This document shows positions 1-6,980 of a DNA stretch of 11,197 nucleotides, in pieces. The stretch is taken from the NCBI GenBank assembly GCA_016649785.1, contig JAENXB010000080.1, positions 1 to 11,197 of the forward strand, read 5' to 3'. The notes beneath the pieces are model-generated. The model saw only the letters and a program-made list of their open reading frames with translations, was not told the origin of the DNA and did no database searches. Source of the DNA: Flavobacteriaceae bacterium (GTDB lineage: Bacteria > Bacteroidota > Bacteroidia > Flavobacteriales > Flavobacteriaceae). How positions within the stretch are numbered: position 1 is the first letter of the stretch; every line of letters begins with the position of its first letter. The translations under genes and the position numbers were made by a program.

Positions 1-949
1 CACCACCGCTTTCTCCTACGGTAAACGAACCGAATTCAGTGAAAATGTGAGGTACTTCAATCCCGGCATCATCACAGGTTAACTTGATTTGATTGATGAT
101 CTCATCAACCATATACTGATAATCATATTCAAAAGCCAGGGAATTCTTTATTGGAAATCCACCGCCTATATTCAGGCTGTCCAGGGTAGGGCAGACCTCT
201 TTTAAGTTGATGTAAACCTGTAAACACTTGTTCAGTTCATTCCAGTAATAAGCGGTATCGCGAATCCCGGTATTGAGGAAAAAGTGAAGCATTTTTAGCT
301 CTATTTGTTCATTATCCTTGATCTTTCGGTTGTAAAAAGGAACAATATTTTTATAACCAATTCCCAATCTTGAGGTATAGAATTCAAATTTAGGTTCTTC
401 TTCCGAAGCAATTCTGATCCCTATTTTAAAAGGATCATTTATTTCAGCGGTAAGCAGATCAATTTCTTCAAAATTATCGATTATAGGAATACAGTTTTTA
501 TGGCCGCTATTGATCAAATTGGCGATATTGTGGATATATTGATTGCGTTTAAATCCGTTGCAGATCACATAAGTATCATCATTGATCTTTCCGGAAGCTT
601 TTAAACTTTCAACAATATTAATGTCAAATGCCGAAGAGGTTTCAATGTGAATATCATTTTTTAAGGCTTCATTTAAGATATGCTTGAAATGCGAACTTTT
701 GGTACAATAGCAATAATTGTAACTGCCTTTATAATCGTGTTTTTCAATGGCATTATTAAACCAGGTTTTTGCCCGATTAATGTTTTCCGAAATTTTTGGC
801 AAATAAGTAAACTTTAGCGGAGAGCCATATTTTTCAACCAATTCCATCAAATCTATATCGTGAAATTGAAGATCATTATCTACCAACTTAAATTCTTCCT
901 GTGGAAAATAAAAGGTCTGATTAATTAAATCTTTATATTTTGTGTTCAA
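1..949 (-). CDS. speA: Arginine decarboxylase (biosynthetic, PLP fold III), 3' end cut by window
   Basis: Probably decarboxylates arginine to agmatine, the first step of a polyamine route, in the cytoplasm. 316 residues are visible and the C-terminal part lies outside the window. The start is TTG at 949: an in-frame TAA lies at 968-970 and no ATG lies between, and the protein from there begins NTKYKDLINQTFYFPQEEF, the usual N-terminus of flavobacterial SpeA as I recall it. The alanine-racemase-like barrel follows. YCTKSSHF around residue 84 carries the likely PLP lysine (K84), IGGGFP at 261-266 is the phosphate-binding glycine loop, and EFGSFTVGESG lies near the visible end. The gene points away from rluB on the same strand, 365 bp downstream of it, so it may have its own promoter in that gap. 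A related fold-III decarboxylase (e.g. for diaminopimelate or carboxynorspermidine) is less likely because of the characteristic N-terminus. Confidence 0.88.
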   Translation of the reverse strand, partial: MNTKYKDLINQTFYFPQEEFKLVDNDLQFHDIDLMELVEKYGSPLKFTYLPKISENINRAKTWFNNAIEKHDYKGSYNYCYCTKSSHFKHILNEALKNDIHIETSSAFDINIVESLKASGKINDDTYVICNGFKRNQYIHNIANLINSGHKNCIPIIDNFEEIDLLTAEINDPFKIGIRIASEEEPKFEFYTSRLGIGYKNIVPFYNRKIKDNEQIELKMLHFFLNTGIRDTAYYWNELNKCLQVYINLKEVCPTLDSLNIGGGFPIKNSLAFEYDYQYMVDEIINQIKLTCDDAGIEVPHIFTEFGSFTVGESGG

Positions 950-1264
950 AGCTGTGGTTTGGTGTTTTTAATGTGAAAAATTAGGAATTAATTCGGGGCG
1001 CCAATAGTTATGGACTTGTAAATCTTTGTCAAGATACAAATAACGAAAGGGAATAGGGGTAAACAAGCGATTTTTTAGAAAGCCAAAAGCGATCTCGCGA
1101 AGTTGCACCGGGAAAGTGTTAACAGAAAATAAAATCAACGGGTTCAATTGGTTGTATTTATTTTATAAAAAAATATCAATTCGTTTTATTAAAATTTTGT
1201 TTTAAAACAGTGATCCTGTATGCATTAAATTTCCTTTTGCAGAAATTCAAATATTTTTGCATTA

Positions 1265-1272
1265 CAAAAGTA
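1265..1272 (-). promoter_or_regulatory. Candidate Bacteroidota -7 box upstream of speA
   Basis: On the minus strand this reads TACTTTTG, matching the TAnnTTTG -7 element of Bacteroidota sigma-A promoters. No clear TTTG -33 element lies 17-23 bp upstream; the region there is T- and A-rich only. It would drive speA with a long leader. Confidence 0.35.
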
Positions 1273-1287
1273 TTAAAAAAATATTGG

Positions 1288-1302
1288 TTTTATTAAATAA
1301 AA
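1288..1302 (-). terminator. Weak candidate terminator after rluB
   Basis: A 15-nt near-perfect palindrome (TTTTATTTAATAAAA on the minus strand) lies 13 nt past the rluB stop and is followed, about 6 nt later, by a run of seven T on the minus strand (1275-1281). The stem is A/T only, so the hairpin is weak; the T run is the better part of the evidence. Confidence 0.3.
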
Positions 1303-1314
1303 TTTCCGGGATAA

Positions 1315-2202
1315 TTACAACATTTTAATGTTTATGATTTCCTGCCTTGTAAGTGGTCTCCAATTGCCTCTTGGGAGATCTTTTTTGGTAAGTCCACCAT
1401 ATACTACGCGGTCAAGTTTTTCTATTTCGTAACCCATTCTTTTAAACAAACGTTGTACAACGTGTAATTTAACGCTATTGGTTTCCAGGCCTATTTCGTT
1501 TTTAGGTCTGTTGTCTAAATAGCTTATATCCTGGATATTTACTTTTCCGTCTTCCAATAAAACCCCTTCGCTAATTTTTTTAAAATCTTCGTAAGCCAAA
1601 GGTTTGGTAAGTTCTAAGTGATAGATCTGGCGAATTCCGTTTTTAGGTTTGCCAAGTTGTTTTTCCAGAGCTCCGTCATTTGTGAAAAGTAGCAGCCCGC
1701 TGGCTTGTCTGTCCAGTTTGCCAACCGGTGCCACTTTGGATTTTGTGGCATTGGCGATCAGGTCCATTACGGTTTTACTGGTTCTCTCGGTGCTACCGGT
1801 AGTATAAAAACCCCGGGGTTTATTTAGCAGGATGTATTCCGGTTTTTCGGGAATAACTTTATGACCGTCAAATTTAACTTCATCGGTCAATTTTACCCGG
1901 TAACCCATTTCTGTAATGGTTTTCCCGTTGACAGTCACATTCCCGGCACCTATATAAATATCGGCATCACGGCGCGAACAGGCACCGGAATTGGCGATAT
2001 ACTTATTTAATCGGATTCCTTCTGCCTTAGAAACACCAGGTTTTTTTTCTGACGATTTTTCACCGGTTTGTTTTTTCACCGGTGTTTTGGATGCAGTTTG
2101 TTTCTTCACAGGGAATTTATCCCTGGAAGTCGGTTTATTCGATTTATCTCCTTTTTGTTTACCTGTAAATTTTCCTTTTGGAGATTTTTCTTCCCTGCCC
2201 AT
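1315..2202 (-). CDS. rluB: 23S rRNA pseudouridine synthase, RsuA/RluB family, with basic N-terminal tail
   Basis: 295 aa. Isomerises a specific uridine in rRNA to pseudouridine; by family the likely target is in 23S rRNA. Residues 1-60 are a low-complexity Lys/Ser/Thr tail with PVKKQT repeated at 31-36 and 41-46. An S4 RNA-binding domain follows at about 63-110 (IRLNKYIANSGACSRRDA), then the catalytic domain. The catalytic motif GKLDRQASGLLLFTNDG (161-177) contains the nucleophile Asp164. RQASG replaces the more usual RxTSG, a mild change. The C-terminus ends in RVVYGGLTKKDLPRGNWRPL, typical of the family. The start is ATG at 2202, with a -7 box just upstream. The basic tail is common in Bacteroidota RluB proteins and probably adds RNA affinity. 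RsuA or RluE cannot be excluded, but the C-terminal signature favours RluB. Confidence 0.87.
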   Translation of the reverse strand: MGREEKSPKGKFTGKQKGDKSNKPTSRDKFPVKKQTASKTPVKKQTGEKSSEKKPGVSKAEGIRLNKYIANSGACSRRDADIYIGAGNVTVNGKTITEMGYRVKLTDEVKFDGHKVIPEKPEYILLNKPRGFYTTGSTERTSKTVMDLIANATKSKVAPVGKLDRQASGLLLFTNDGALEKQLGKPKNGIRQIYHLELTKPLAYEDFKKISEGVLLEDGKVNIQDISYLDNRPKNEIGLETNSVKLHVVQRLFKRMGYEIEKLDRVVYGGLTKKDLPRGNWRPLTRQEIINIKML

Positions 2203-2586
2203 ACCGCTAATTTTTTTGCAAAGATACTTTATTGATTAGTATGTTACTAAGTTATTGTTAAAGAATTGTGATGCTGTAATAATACGATAGAAGTGGCCAG
2301 CTCCAACTGTTTTTAATTTGATCTTCAGCCTTTATAAAATTCTTTATGGATCCTTAAAACTATGGATGGATTTTGTTTTTTCCGAGAAGTGCAGGCATAC
2401 TTCATTTAAGTAACTATGAAAAGCAATTCAAAAAAGAATTATCCGGAAAAACCGACGGATGGAAAGGAATTCAGAAAATGTTTAAAGAGGTTTGAATATT
2501 TTTAAATAATATTTAATTCAATTATCTTAGTAAAAGGAAGACTCATCAAAGATTGGTTGTTAGCAACAATTTAAAAAATACTTAAA
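2203..2586. other. Divergent intergenic region rluB / rimK-like
   Basis: 384 bp between divergent genes. It contains the rluB promoter box at its left end. A 29-codon plus-strand frame (ATG 2416, TAA 2503-2505; begins MKSNSKKNYPEKPTDGKEF) is Lys-rich and ends about 80 bp before the next gene. I do not recognise it and would not call it a gene, but it could be a remnant. A small TTGTT-AGC-AACAA hairpin lies at 2557-2569. No TAnnTTTG box was found on the plus strand for the RimK-like gene. Confidence 0.5.
2219..2226 (-). promoter_or_regulatory. -7 box of the rluB promoter
   Basis: TATCTTTG on the minus strand matches the Bacteroidota -7 consensus TAnnTTTG and lies 17 bp upstream of the rluB ATG. 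The -33 element is poor: TTAG rather than TTTG at a plausible spacing. The leader would be only about a dozen nucleotides, common in this phylum where Shine-Dalgarno sequences are not needed. Confidence 0.55.
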
Positions 2587-3459
2587 GTGTTAATTAAGAT
2601 ATTATCCAAGAACCCGAAAGCCTATTCCACAAAAAGATTGGTAGAGGCTGGGCGTACAAGAGATCATGACGTAGAAGTAATTAATCCTTTTTATTGTGAC
2701 CTCATAATTGAAAAAAAGGATCCGAAAATTTTTTATGAAGGCAGAAAAATTGAAAAAGTAGATGCTGTGATCCCGCGATTTGGGGTGTCTGACACTTTTT
2801 ATGGGACTGCACTTGTGAGACAATTCGAATTGATGAAGGTATTTACAACTGCCGAATCACAGGCTTTAACGCGATCCAGTGACAGACTTCGAAGCCTGCA
2901 GATGTTGTCAAAGGCAAATTTGGGTTTGCCTAAAACCGCCATCTCCAATTATTCAGATCAACTTATTGACATTATTGATTTTGTGGATAAAGCGCCACTG
3001 ATCATAAAATTATTGGAAAGAAAAAAAGGATTGGGGGTGGTGCTTGCAGAAACCAATAATGCCGCAATATCTGTAATAGAAGCATTCAAGGGCTTAGGTA
3101 CGCGGGTAATTGTTCAAAAATTTATCAAAGAGGCCAATGGTGCCAATGTCAGGGTATTTGTGGTGGATGGAAAGGTGGTGGGCGCTATGAAAAGACAGGC
3201 AAAAGAAGGGGAGTTTAGATCCAATCATTATCTGGGGGGCACGACTCAAATTATCCAACTTACAGAAAAAGAGGAATTGACTGCAATTAAGGCGGCCAAA
3301 GTGCTGGGCCTTGGAATTTGCGGAGTTGATATGTTACAATCGTTTGAAGGGCCTTTAATTTTAAAAGTGACTTCTTCTCCGGGTTTGGAACATATTGAAG
3401 CCATAACCAAAATGGACATTGCGAAAATTATAATAAAATATGTAGAAAAAAATGTCTGA
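2587..3459 (+). CDS. rimK: RimK-like ATP-grasp protein with altered active site (probable pseudoenzyme)
   Basis: 290 aa, full family length (E. coli RimK is 300). RimK ligates glutamate to the C-terminus of ribosomal protein S6 or similar targets. The pre-ATP-grasp domain (1-100; VIPRFGVSDTFYGTALVRQFE) and overall co-linearity are clear. K141, RSN 211-213 and D248 are kept. Against canonical RimK as I remember it, the glycine loop EGTQG is ERKKG (144-148), the adenine-contacting Glu of VQEF is K178, ATP-contact Asp187 is Asn, HRGG is YLGG (L216), and the metal ligands of LEVNSSPGLEGIE are K260 and T262 in LKVTSSPGLEHIE. ATP/Mg chemistry is therefore doubtful, though the frame is intact. It starts with GTG at 2587; an in-frame TAA lies at 2572-2574. 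It is the only plus-strand gene here and has no linked S6 or protease partner. A diverged active ligase is possible but less likely. Confidence 0.82.
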   Translation: MLIKILSKNPKAYSTKRLVEAGRTRDHDVEVINPFYCDLIIEKKDPKIFYEGRKIEKVDAVIPRFGVSDTFYGTALVRQFELMKVFTTAESQALTRSSDRLRSLQMLSKANLGLPKTAISNYSDQLIDIIDFVDKAPLIIKLLERKKGLGVVLAETNNAAISVIEAFKGLGTRVIVQKFIKEANGANVRVFVVDGKVVGAMKRQAKEGEFRSNHYLGGTTQIIQLTEKEELTAIKAAKVLGLGICGVDMLQSFEGPLILKVTSSPGLEHIEAITKMDIAKIIIKYVEKNV

Positions 3460-3479
3460 TAATTGAAACAGGTCAATTA
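3460..3479. terminator. Hairpin between convergent rimK-like and ubiA stop codons
   Basis: Perfect 7-bp inverted repeat TAATTGA / TCAATTA with a 6-nt loop fills the 17-bp space between two convergent genes and reaches the ubiA stop codon. It sits where a bidirectional terminator is expected. The stem is AT-rich and lacks a long T run, so its strength is uncertain. Confidence 0.4.
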
Positions 3480-4382
3480 AAATACCCTGTTGAGCACCTC
3501 TTTATAGTCTATTAACAGTATGCTGAAAACCCCCGCTACAATTATCAGTTTCAGGATATTATGAAGCAAGAGATATTGCCATTTTGCCGTACTGAAATAC
3601 AGAAAAAGCAGAAAGAAAATGAGCAGAAGCAATGAAATGTAGAAGTAATAATCCATCAAACCGGTATCAAATTTGGTGGTTAAAAGCATAATTGGAATTA
3701 TTGCTAATACTGTTAATACCGACAAAAAAAATTTGCTCCACTTTTCCCCATAAACCACGGGAATTGTTTTGTAGTTTAGGACGAGATCACCTTTTAAATT
3801 CTCCAGATCTTTTACCAATTCGCGCATCACGATCATAAGGTACAAAAACGTAGCGTGAATAAATATGACGGTTTCAAAATTTTTGTAGTACACAAATATG
3901 ACAAAAAACGGGGTCATAGTCAAAATGCTGGCAACCAGGTTTCCCAGAAAGAGGATCTTTTTTAGTCGATGCGAATAAAGCCAGATCATAAAAATGTAGA
4001 TTGAAAAAAAGACCACGGCCCTAAAGGAGACATAACTCGCAAAGAAAACTGCGGCAAAATTCAGTATAAAATAAACCGAAAGTTTTGTGCGCTGACTTAC
4101 AAAGCGGTCCAGCATTGTTTTTTTAGGACGGTTGATCAGATCTTTTTCGCTGTCGTAAAAATTGTTGATTATGTAGCCTGAGGCAATTACGGTGGCCGAA
4201 GAAAGGATGAGAAAGAATAAATTGGCATCAAAAAGAACCTTGCGCAATGGCATTTTCGGAGCGAGAATAATTGCTGAGGTCAAATATTGGGCTATTACCA
4301 AAATCAGGATATTATAGCCCCGAACCACCGAAATCAAACTCAGTATCTTAAGCAATAAACGTTTGTTTTTTACAGCCACCAT
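3477..4382 (-). CDS. UbiA-family prenyltransferase, geranylgeranylglycerol-phosphate geranylgeranyltransferase-like
   Basis: 301 aa integral membrane prenyltransferase with about eight to nine hydrophobic segments (roughly 20-40, 52-72, 102-118, 121-136, 143-165, 170-186, 218-235, 245-263, 274-291). Both Asp-rich diphosphate-binding motifs are present: NNFYDSEKD (N73, N74, D77, D81) and RELVKDLENLKGD (D192, D199). The family transfers a polyprenyl group from its diphosphate to an acceptor. Bacteroidota members beside mevalonate genes are generally annotated as (di)geranylgeranylglyceryl-phosphate synthase, an enzyme of archaeal ether lipids; whether that is the true acceptor here cannot be seen. 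It starts with ATG at 4382, 15 bp after the GHMP kinase stop, as last gene of the mevalonate operon. The alternative is a quinone or protoporphyrin-type UbiA enzyme (MenA/UbiA/CyoE), which the motif spacing and the context make less likely. Confidence 0.8.
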   Translation of the reverse strand: MVAVKNKRLLLKILSLISVVRGYNILILVIAQYLTSAIILAPKMPLRKVLFDANLFFLILSSATVIASGYIINNFYDSEKDLINRPKKTMLDRFVSQRTKLSVYFILNFAAVFFASYVSFRAVVFFSIYIFMIWLYSHRLKKILFLGNLVASILTMTPFFVIFVYYKNFETVIFIHATFLYLMIVMRELVKDLENLKGDLVLNYKTIPVVYGEKWSKFFLSVLTVLAIIPIMLLTTKFDTGLMDYYFYISLLLLIFFLLFLYFSTAKWQYLLLHNILKLIIVAGVFSILLIDYKEVLNRVF

Positions 4383-4397
4383 GTAATTTAGGGAATT

Positions 4398-5336
4398 CTA
4401 GAAGTTGTAAACGATTTCTAATTTGTAGTCTTTTAAAGCTATTTTGGCTTTGTCAATATCTTCTGTAAAACCCAAAATATAGCCGCCGCCGCCAGAGCCG
4501 CAGAGTTTTAAATAATAATCGTTGGTTTCAATTCCCGCTTTCCACAGTTGGTGAAATTGCGGCGGGATCATTGGTTTGAAGTTATTCAGAACTACGTGGG
4601 AAAGTTTTTTGATATTTCCAAACAGGGATTTCACATCTCCCTGCAGAAAATCGTCCACACATGCATCGGTATGTTTTACAAATTGATCTTTGAGCATTTT
4701 CCTGAAAGGTTCCTGCTTCATATTTTCCATAAAAATATGTACCATAGGAGCGGTTTCCCCAATAATTCCGCTGTCCAGTAAGAATACGGCACCTTTTCCG
4801 TTCTCAGTTTGAGACGGGATCCCGGCAGGTTCTATATTGTCTTTGGAATTTATTAAAATAGGAATGCTCAAATAGCTGTTTAAGGGATCGAGTCCCGAAG
4901 ATTTTCCGTGGAAAAAGGATTCCATTTCCCCAAAGATCTTTTTCAGCTTTAATAATTTATTACGCGTAAGATTTTCAAGAACGGTGATCTTATCGGTTGC
5001 ATATTCATCGTAAATTGCGGCAACAAGAGCGCCACTGCTCCCTACGCCATAACCTTGCGGGATTGTGGAATCAAAATACATGCCTCTGTCAATATCGGCA
5101 TTTAAGGCATGCATATTAAAACTGACCAGTTCAGGATTGTTTTTTTGAAGTTCAACCAGGTATTCCGCAAAGAGTTTTAGGCCTATATTGGATTTGATTG
5201 CGATCTCTGAAGGATTTTCCTCCACCTTCAAAGCTCCCTTATAAAAATTATAGGGAATTGATAATCCTTTGGAATCTTTTATGATCCCGTATTCCCCGAA
5301 AAGCAGAATTTTTGAGTAGAATAATGGTCCTTTCAT
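4398..5336 (-). CDS. Mevalonate kinase-like GHMP kinase
   Basis: 312 aa. Predicted to phosphorylate mevalonate (ATP-dependent) in the mevalonate pathway to isopentenyl diphosphate. GHMP motif 1 is SKILLFGEYGIIKDSKGLSI (8-27) with K9. The ATP loop is PQGYGVGSSGAL (93-104). MESFFHGKSSGLDP (138-151) has the Glu139 and Asp150 expected of mevalonate kinase, Asp150 being the likely catalytic base. Motif 3 is KLCGSGGGGYILGF (277-290). The ATG at 5336 overlaps the TGA of the upstream DUF2442 gene by 4 bp (ATGA), so translation is probably coupled. It lies between the DUF pair and the UbiA gene in the mvaD operon. Phosphomevalonate kinase is the main alternative, since both are GHMP kinases and both activities must be encoded somewhere. 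The HGKSSGLDP motif fits mevalonate kinase better. Confidence 0.8.
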   Translation of the reverse strand: MKGPLFYSKILLFGEYGIIKDSKGLSIPYNFYKGALKVEENPSEIAIKSNIGLKLFAEYLVELQKNNPELVSFNMHALNADIDRGMYFDSTIPQGYGVGSSGALVAAIYDEYATDKITVLENLTRNKLLKLKKIFGEMESFFHGKSSGLDPLNSYLSIPILINSKDNIEPAGIPSQTENGKGAVFLLDSGIIGETAPMVHIFMENMKQEPFRKMLKDQFVKHTDACVDDFLQGDVKSLFGNIKKLSHVVLNNFKPMIPPQFHQLWKAGIETNDYYLKLCGSGGGGYILGFTEDIDKAKIALKDYKLEIVYNF

Positions 5337-5593
5337 TGAGATATTGTGTTTAAATCCCGGTTGTGATTAAGCATTCCATAGGCAGATAGATCCTCATCTA
5401 CCTTGTTCCAGTGCACTCCATATCCGCCGGGGGAAATGGAATAATCCATCAGTTCTTCTTCTGAAGCTTGATACAATTTTGGGTACCACTTTAAAGGAGA
5501 ACCAATTTCCCGCCCATCTTCTAAAGAAAAGAAAATTTTTTCATCCCTGAAGAATACTTTTTTAATTTTTATGCTCGACTCTTTGGCTTTCAT
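5333..5593 (-). CDS. DUF2442 domain protein, partner of DUF4160
   Basis: 86 aa when started at ATG 5593; a start at 5614 in the same frame adds seven residues. I prefer 5593 because it gives an ATGA overlap with the DUF4160 stop, mirroring the ATGA overlap at its other end with the GHMP kinase. The DUF2442 core is clear: FSLEDGREIGSPLKWYPKL, a helix with ASEEEL, then GGYGVHWNKVDEDLSAYGML. Function is not established. The family is typically found next to DUF4160, and the pair is often suspected to be a toxin-antitoxin-like module, this being the candidate antitoxin or regulator. Translational coupling at both ends ties its level to the mevalonate genes. There are no membrane segments. Confidence 0.82.
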   Translation of the reverse strand: MKAKESSIKIKKVFFRDEKIFFSLEDGREIGSPLKWYPKLYQASEEELMDYSISPGGYGVHWNKVDEDLSAYGMLNHNRDLNTISQ

Positions 5594-5823
5594 TCTTTTT
5601 GAAATTCGTCCCATTTCCTTAAAAAGAAAAATCTATTCTGAGTAACAATTTCCAGAACCACTTTAAGGTCCTTCTTTTTCATATTGAAATTATAAATTAA
5701 AGTTAAGGAATTTAATTCAATCTTAACTTCCCCACTTTTTCCAATAACGTGAATGTGTTTTGGAAGATGCTCATTTGAATAAAAGAAAAACCTAAAGCCT
5801 CTTTCCTGAAATATCGTAGGCAT
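5590..5823 (-). CDS. DUF4160 domain protein
   Basis: 77 aa from ATG 5823 (MPTIFQERGFRFFFYSNEHL), the usual MPxI start of DUF4160. A longer frame begins with TTG at 5838 but adds only KIKL before it. The core YSNEHLPKHIHVIGKSGEVK with conserved HxPxHxHV-type histidines and the C-terminal NRFFFLRKWDEF are diagnostic of DUF4160. Molecular function is unknown. Pairing with DUF2442 is widespread and suggests they act together. It begins 51 bp after the mvaD stop and overlaps DUF2442 by 4 bp. Its position inside an otherwise metabolic operon suggests insertion there. Confidence 0.82.
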   Translation of the reverse strand: MPTIFQERGFRFFFYSNEHLPKHIHVIGKSGEVKIELNSLTLIYNFNMKKKDLKVVLEIVTQNRFFFLRKWDEFQKE

Positions 5824-5874
5824 AAGTTTAATTTTCAATTCTTCTTGCCGAAGTAAATTATCAATTGTGATTTG

Positions 5875-6963
5875 TCAATTGTCAATTCTTTTCGCCCCGT
5901 CACCTATCCGGTCGCAAAGATACTGTTCATTTTCGCAATACGCAACCAACTCATTCTTAATGAATTCAAAAATTTTTTCCACGTCTTTTTCGGGGTACAA
6001 AACGTGCACATTTGCTCCTGCATCCAGGGTAAAGCAAACCGGCAGACCCGAGTTTTCCCTGAAATCCCATATTTTATTGATAATCTCGAGCGTATTGGGT
6101 TTCATTAAAATGAAATAAGGATTGCTGCTCATCATCATTGCGTGCAATGTCAAAGCCTCACTTTCCACAATTTCCATAAATCCCTTTAAATTCCCGGTTT
6201 CGAAAATATCCCTGAGTTTGTCCAGATTCCTGTGAGCCTGCTCAAATCTCGCTTCTGCAAATGCATGGCCTTCCATCAGGTTGTGGCCAAGGCTGCTGCT
6301 TACCTGTTTTGTCCCTTTATCCACCAGTAAAATGGTGTCCCGGTAATTATGAAAAACTTCGTGAATTTTATGCGGATATTTTATTCCGAAGAGATCACTG
6401 CTGTTTTCGATGTTTTTGTGTTTTCCCCAAACGATGAGTCCGCCTTCGATACTTCTGCAGGCACTTCCCGAACCCAATCTGGCCAAAAACGAAGCTTTTT
6501 TATTAAAATATTCCTCTGAAAGCTCGGGGTTCAGTTCTTTTTCCAGGCTCATCACACAAAGTGCCAACGCGCTCATTCCACTAGCTGAAGAAGCGATCCC
6601 GCTGCTGTGCGGAAAGGAATTTTCGGTTTTGATCACCAACTGATAATCGGTTAAAAATGGGCAGTAAGCTTCAATTCTTTTGAAAAACGATTTGATCTTA
6701 GGTTTAAAATCCTCCTTCTTTTTCCCTTCAAAATAGAGTTCGAAAGTAATGTTTTTATCAGCGGGTTCCTTTCTTTTGAATTCCAGGGTAGTGGTGGTTT
6801 TGCAGGAATCCAGGGTAAAACTTATGGATGGATTTGCCGGGATTTGCGGTTCCTTTTTCCCCCAGTATTTTACCAATGCGATGTTGCTGGGAGCTTGCCA
6901 GGTCACACTGCCACCAATTACTTTACGCTGATAGGATTGTGGAATAAAATCTTGCTCGGTCAT
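5875..6963 (-). CDS. mvaD: Diphosphomevalonate decarboxylase
   Basis: 362 aa, near the usual length of about 320-400. Converts diphosphomevalonate to isopentenyl diphosphate with ATP, releasing CO2. Substrate-binding IALVKYWGKK (28-37) and ANPSISFTLDS (43-53), the serine-rich phosphate loop SFPHSSGIASSASGMSALA (116-134), ARLGSGSACRS (161-171) with R170 equal to yeast Arg158, and CFTLDAGANVHVLYP (310-324) with catalytic Asp314 are all present. The enzyme therefore looks fully active. It is the first gene of the operon, with a TAnnTTTG box just upstream of ATG 6963 and so a very short leader. Its stop region contains a small tandem repeat (TGTCAAT at 5873-5879 and 5880-5886) encoding the last residues, right at the junction with the DUF4160 gene. 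Confidence 0.95.
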   Translation of the reverse strand: MTEQDFIPQSYQRKVIGGSVTWQAPSNIALVKYWGKKEPQIPANPSISFTLDSCKTTTTLEFKRKEPADKNITFELYFEGKKKEDFKPKIKSFFKRIEAYCPFLTDYQLVIKTENSFPHSSGIASSASGMSALALCVMSLEKELNPELSEEYFNKKASFLARLGSGSACRSIEGGLIVWGKHKNIENSSDLFGIKYPHKIHEVFHNYRDTILLVDKGTKQVSSSLGHNLMEGHAFAEARFEQAHRNLDKLRDIFETGNLKGFMEIVESEALTLHAMMMSSNPYFILMKPNTLEIINKIWDFRENSGLPVCFTLDAGANVHVLYPEKDVEKIFEFIKNELVAYCENEQYLCDRIGDGAKRIDN

Positions 6964-6980
6964 GCTTCCAAAAGTTTAAG

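Larger units (their letters stand above)
950..1314. other. Intergenic gap rluB-speA, AT-rich
   Basis: 365 bp without a supportable gene. It holds a candidate minus-strand -7 box (1265-1272) and an AT-only hairpin just after the rluB stop (1288-1302). The part from about 1000 to 1140 is more mixed in base composition and shows GGCGCC and TCGCGA palindromes, but nothing I can assign. If the box at 1265-1272 were the speA promoter, speA would have a leader of roughly 310 nt. Confidence 0.6.

Noticed and set aside
1991..2239. Plus-strand frame opposite rluB and other antisense frames (e.g. 4548-4781, 6410-6643, 9629-9898)
   Set aside because: Shadows of well-supported genes on the other strand with no domain of their own.
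2416..2505. 29-codon plus-strand frame in the rluB/rimK-like gap
   Set aside because: Too short and Lys-rich, unrecognised; kept only as a possible relic.
5594..5614. Longer DUF2442 start at ATG 5614
   Set aside because: The ATG at 5593 gives an ATGA overlap with DUF4160 matching the next junction; the extra seven residues are not part of the domain. Not fully excluded.
5861..5886. Operator or attachment site from the CAATTG words
   Set aside because: They lie in the mvaD coding end, no integrase is present and no matching second copy borders the DUF pair at about 5333.
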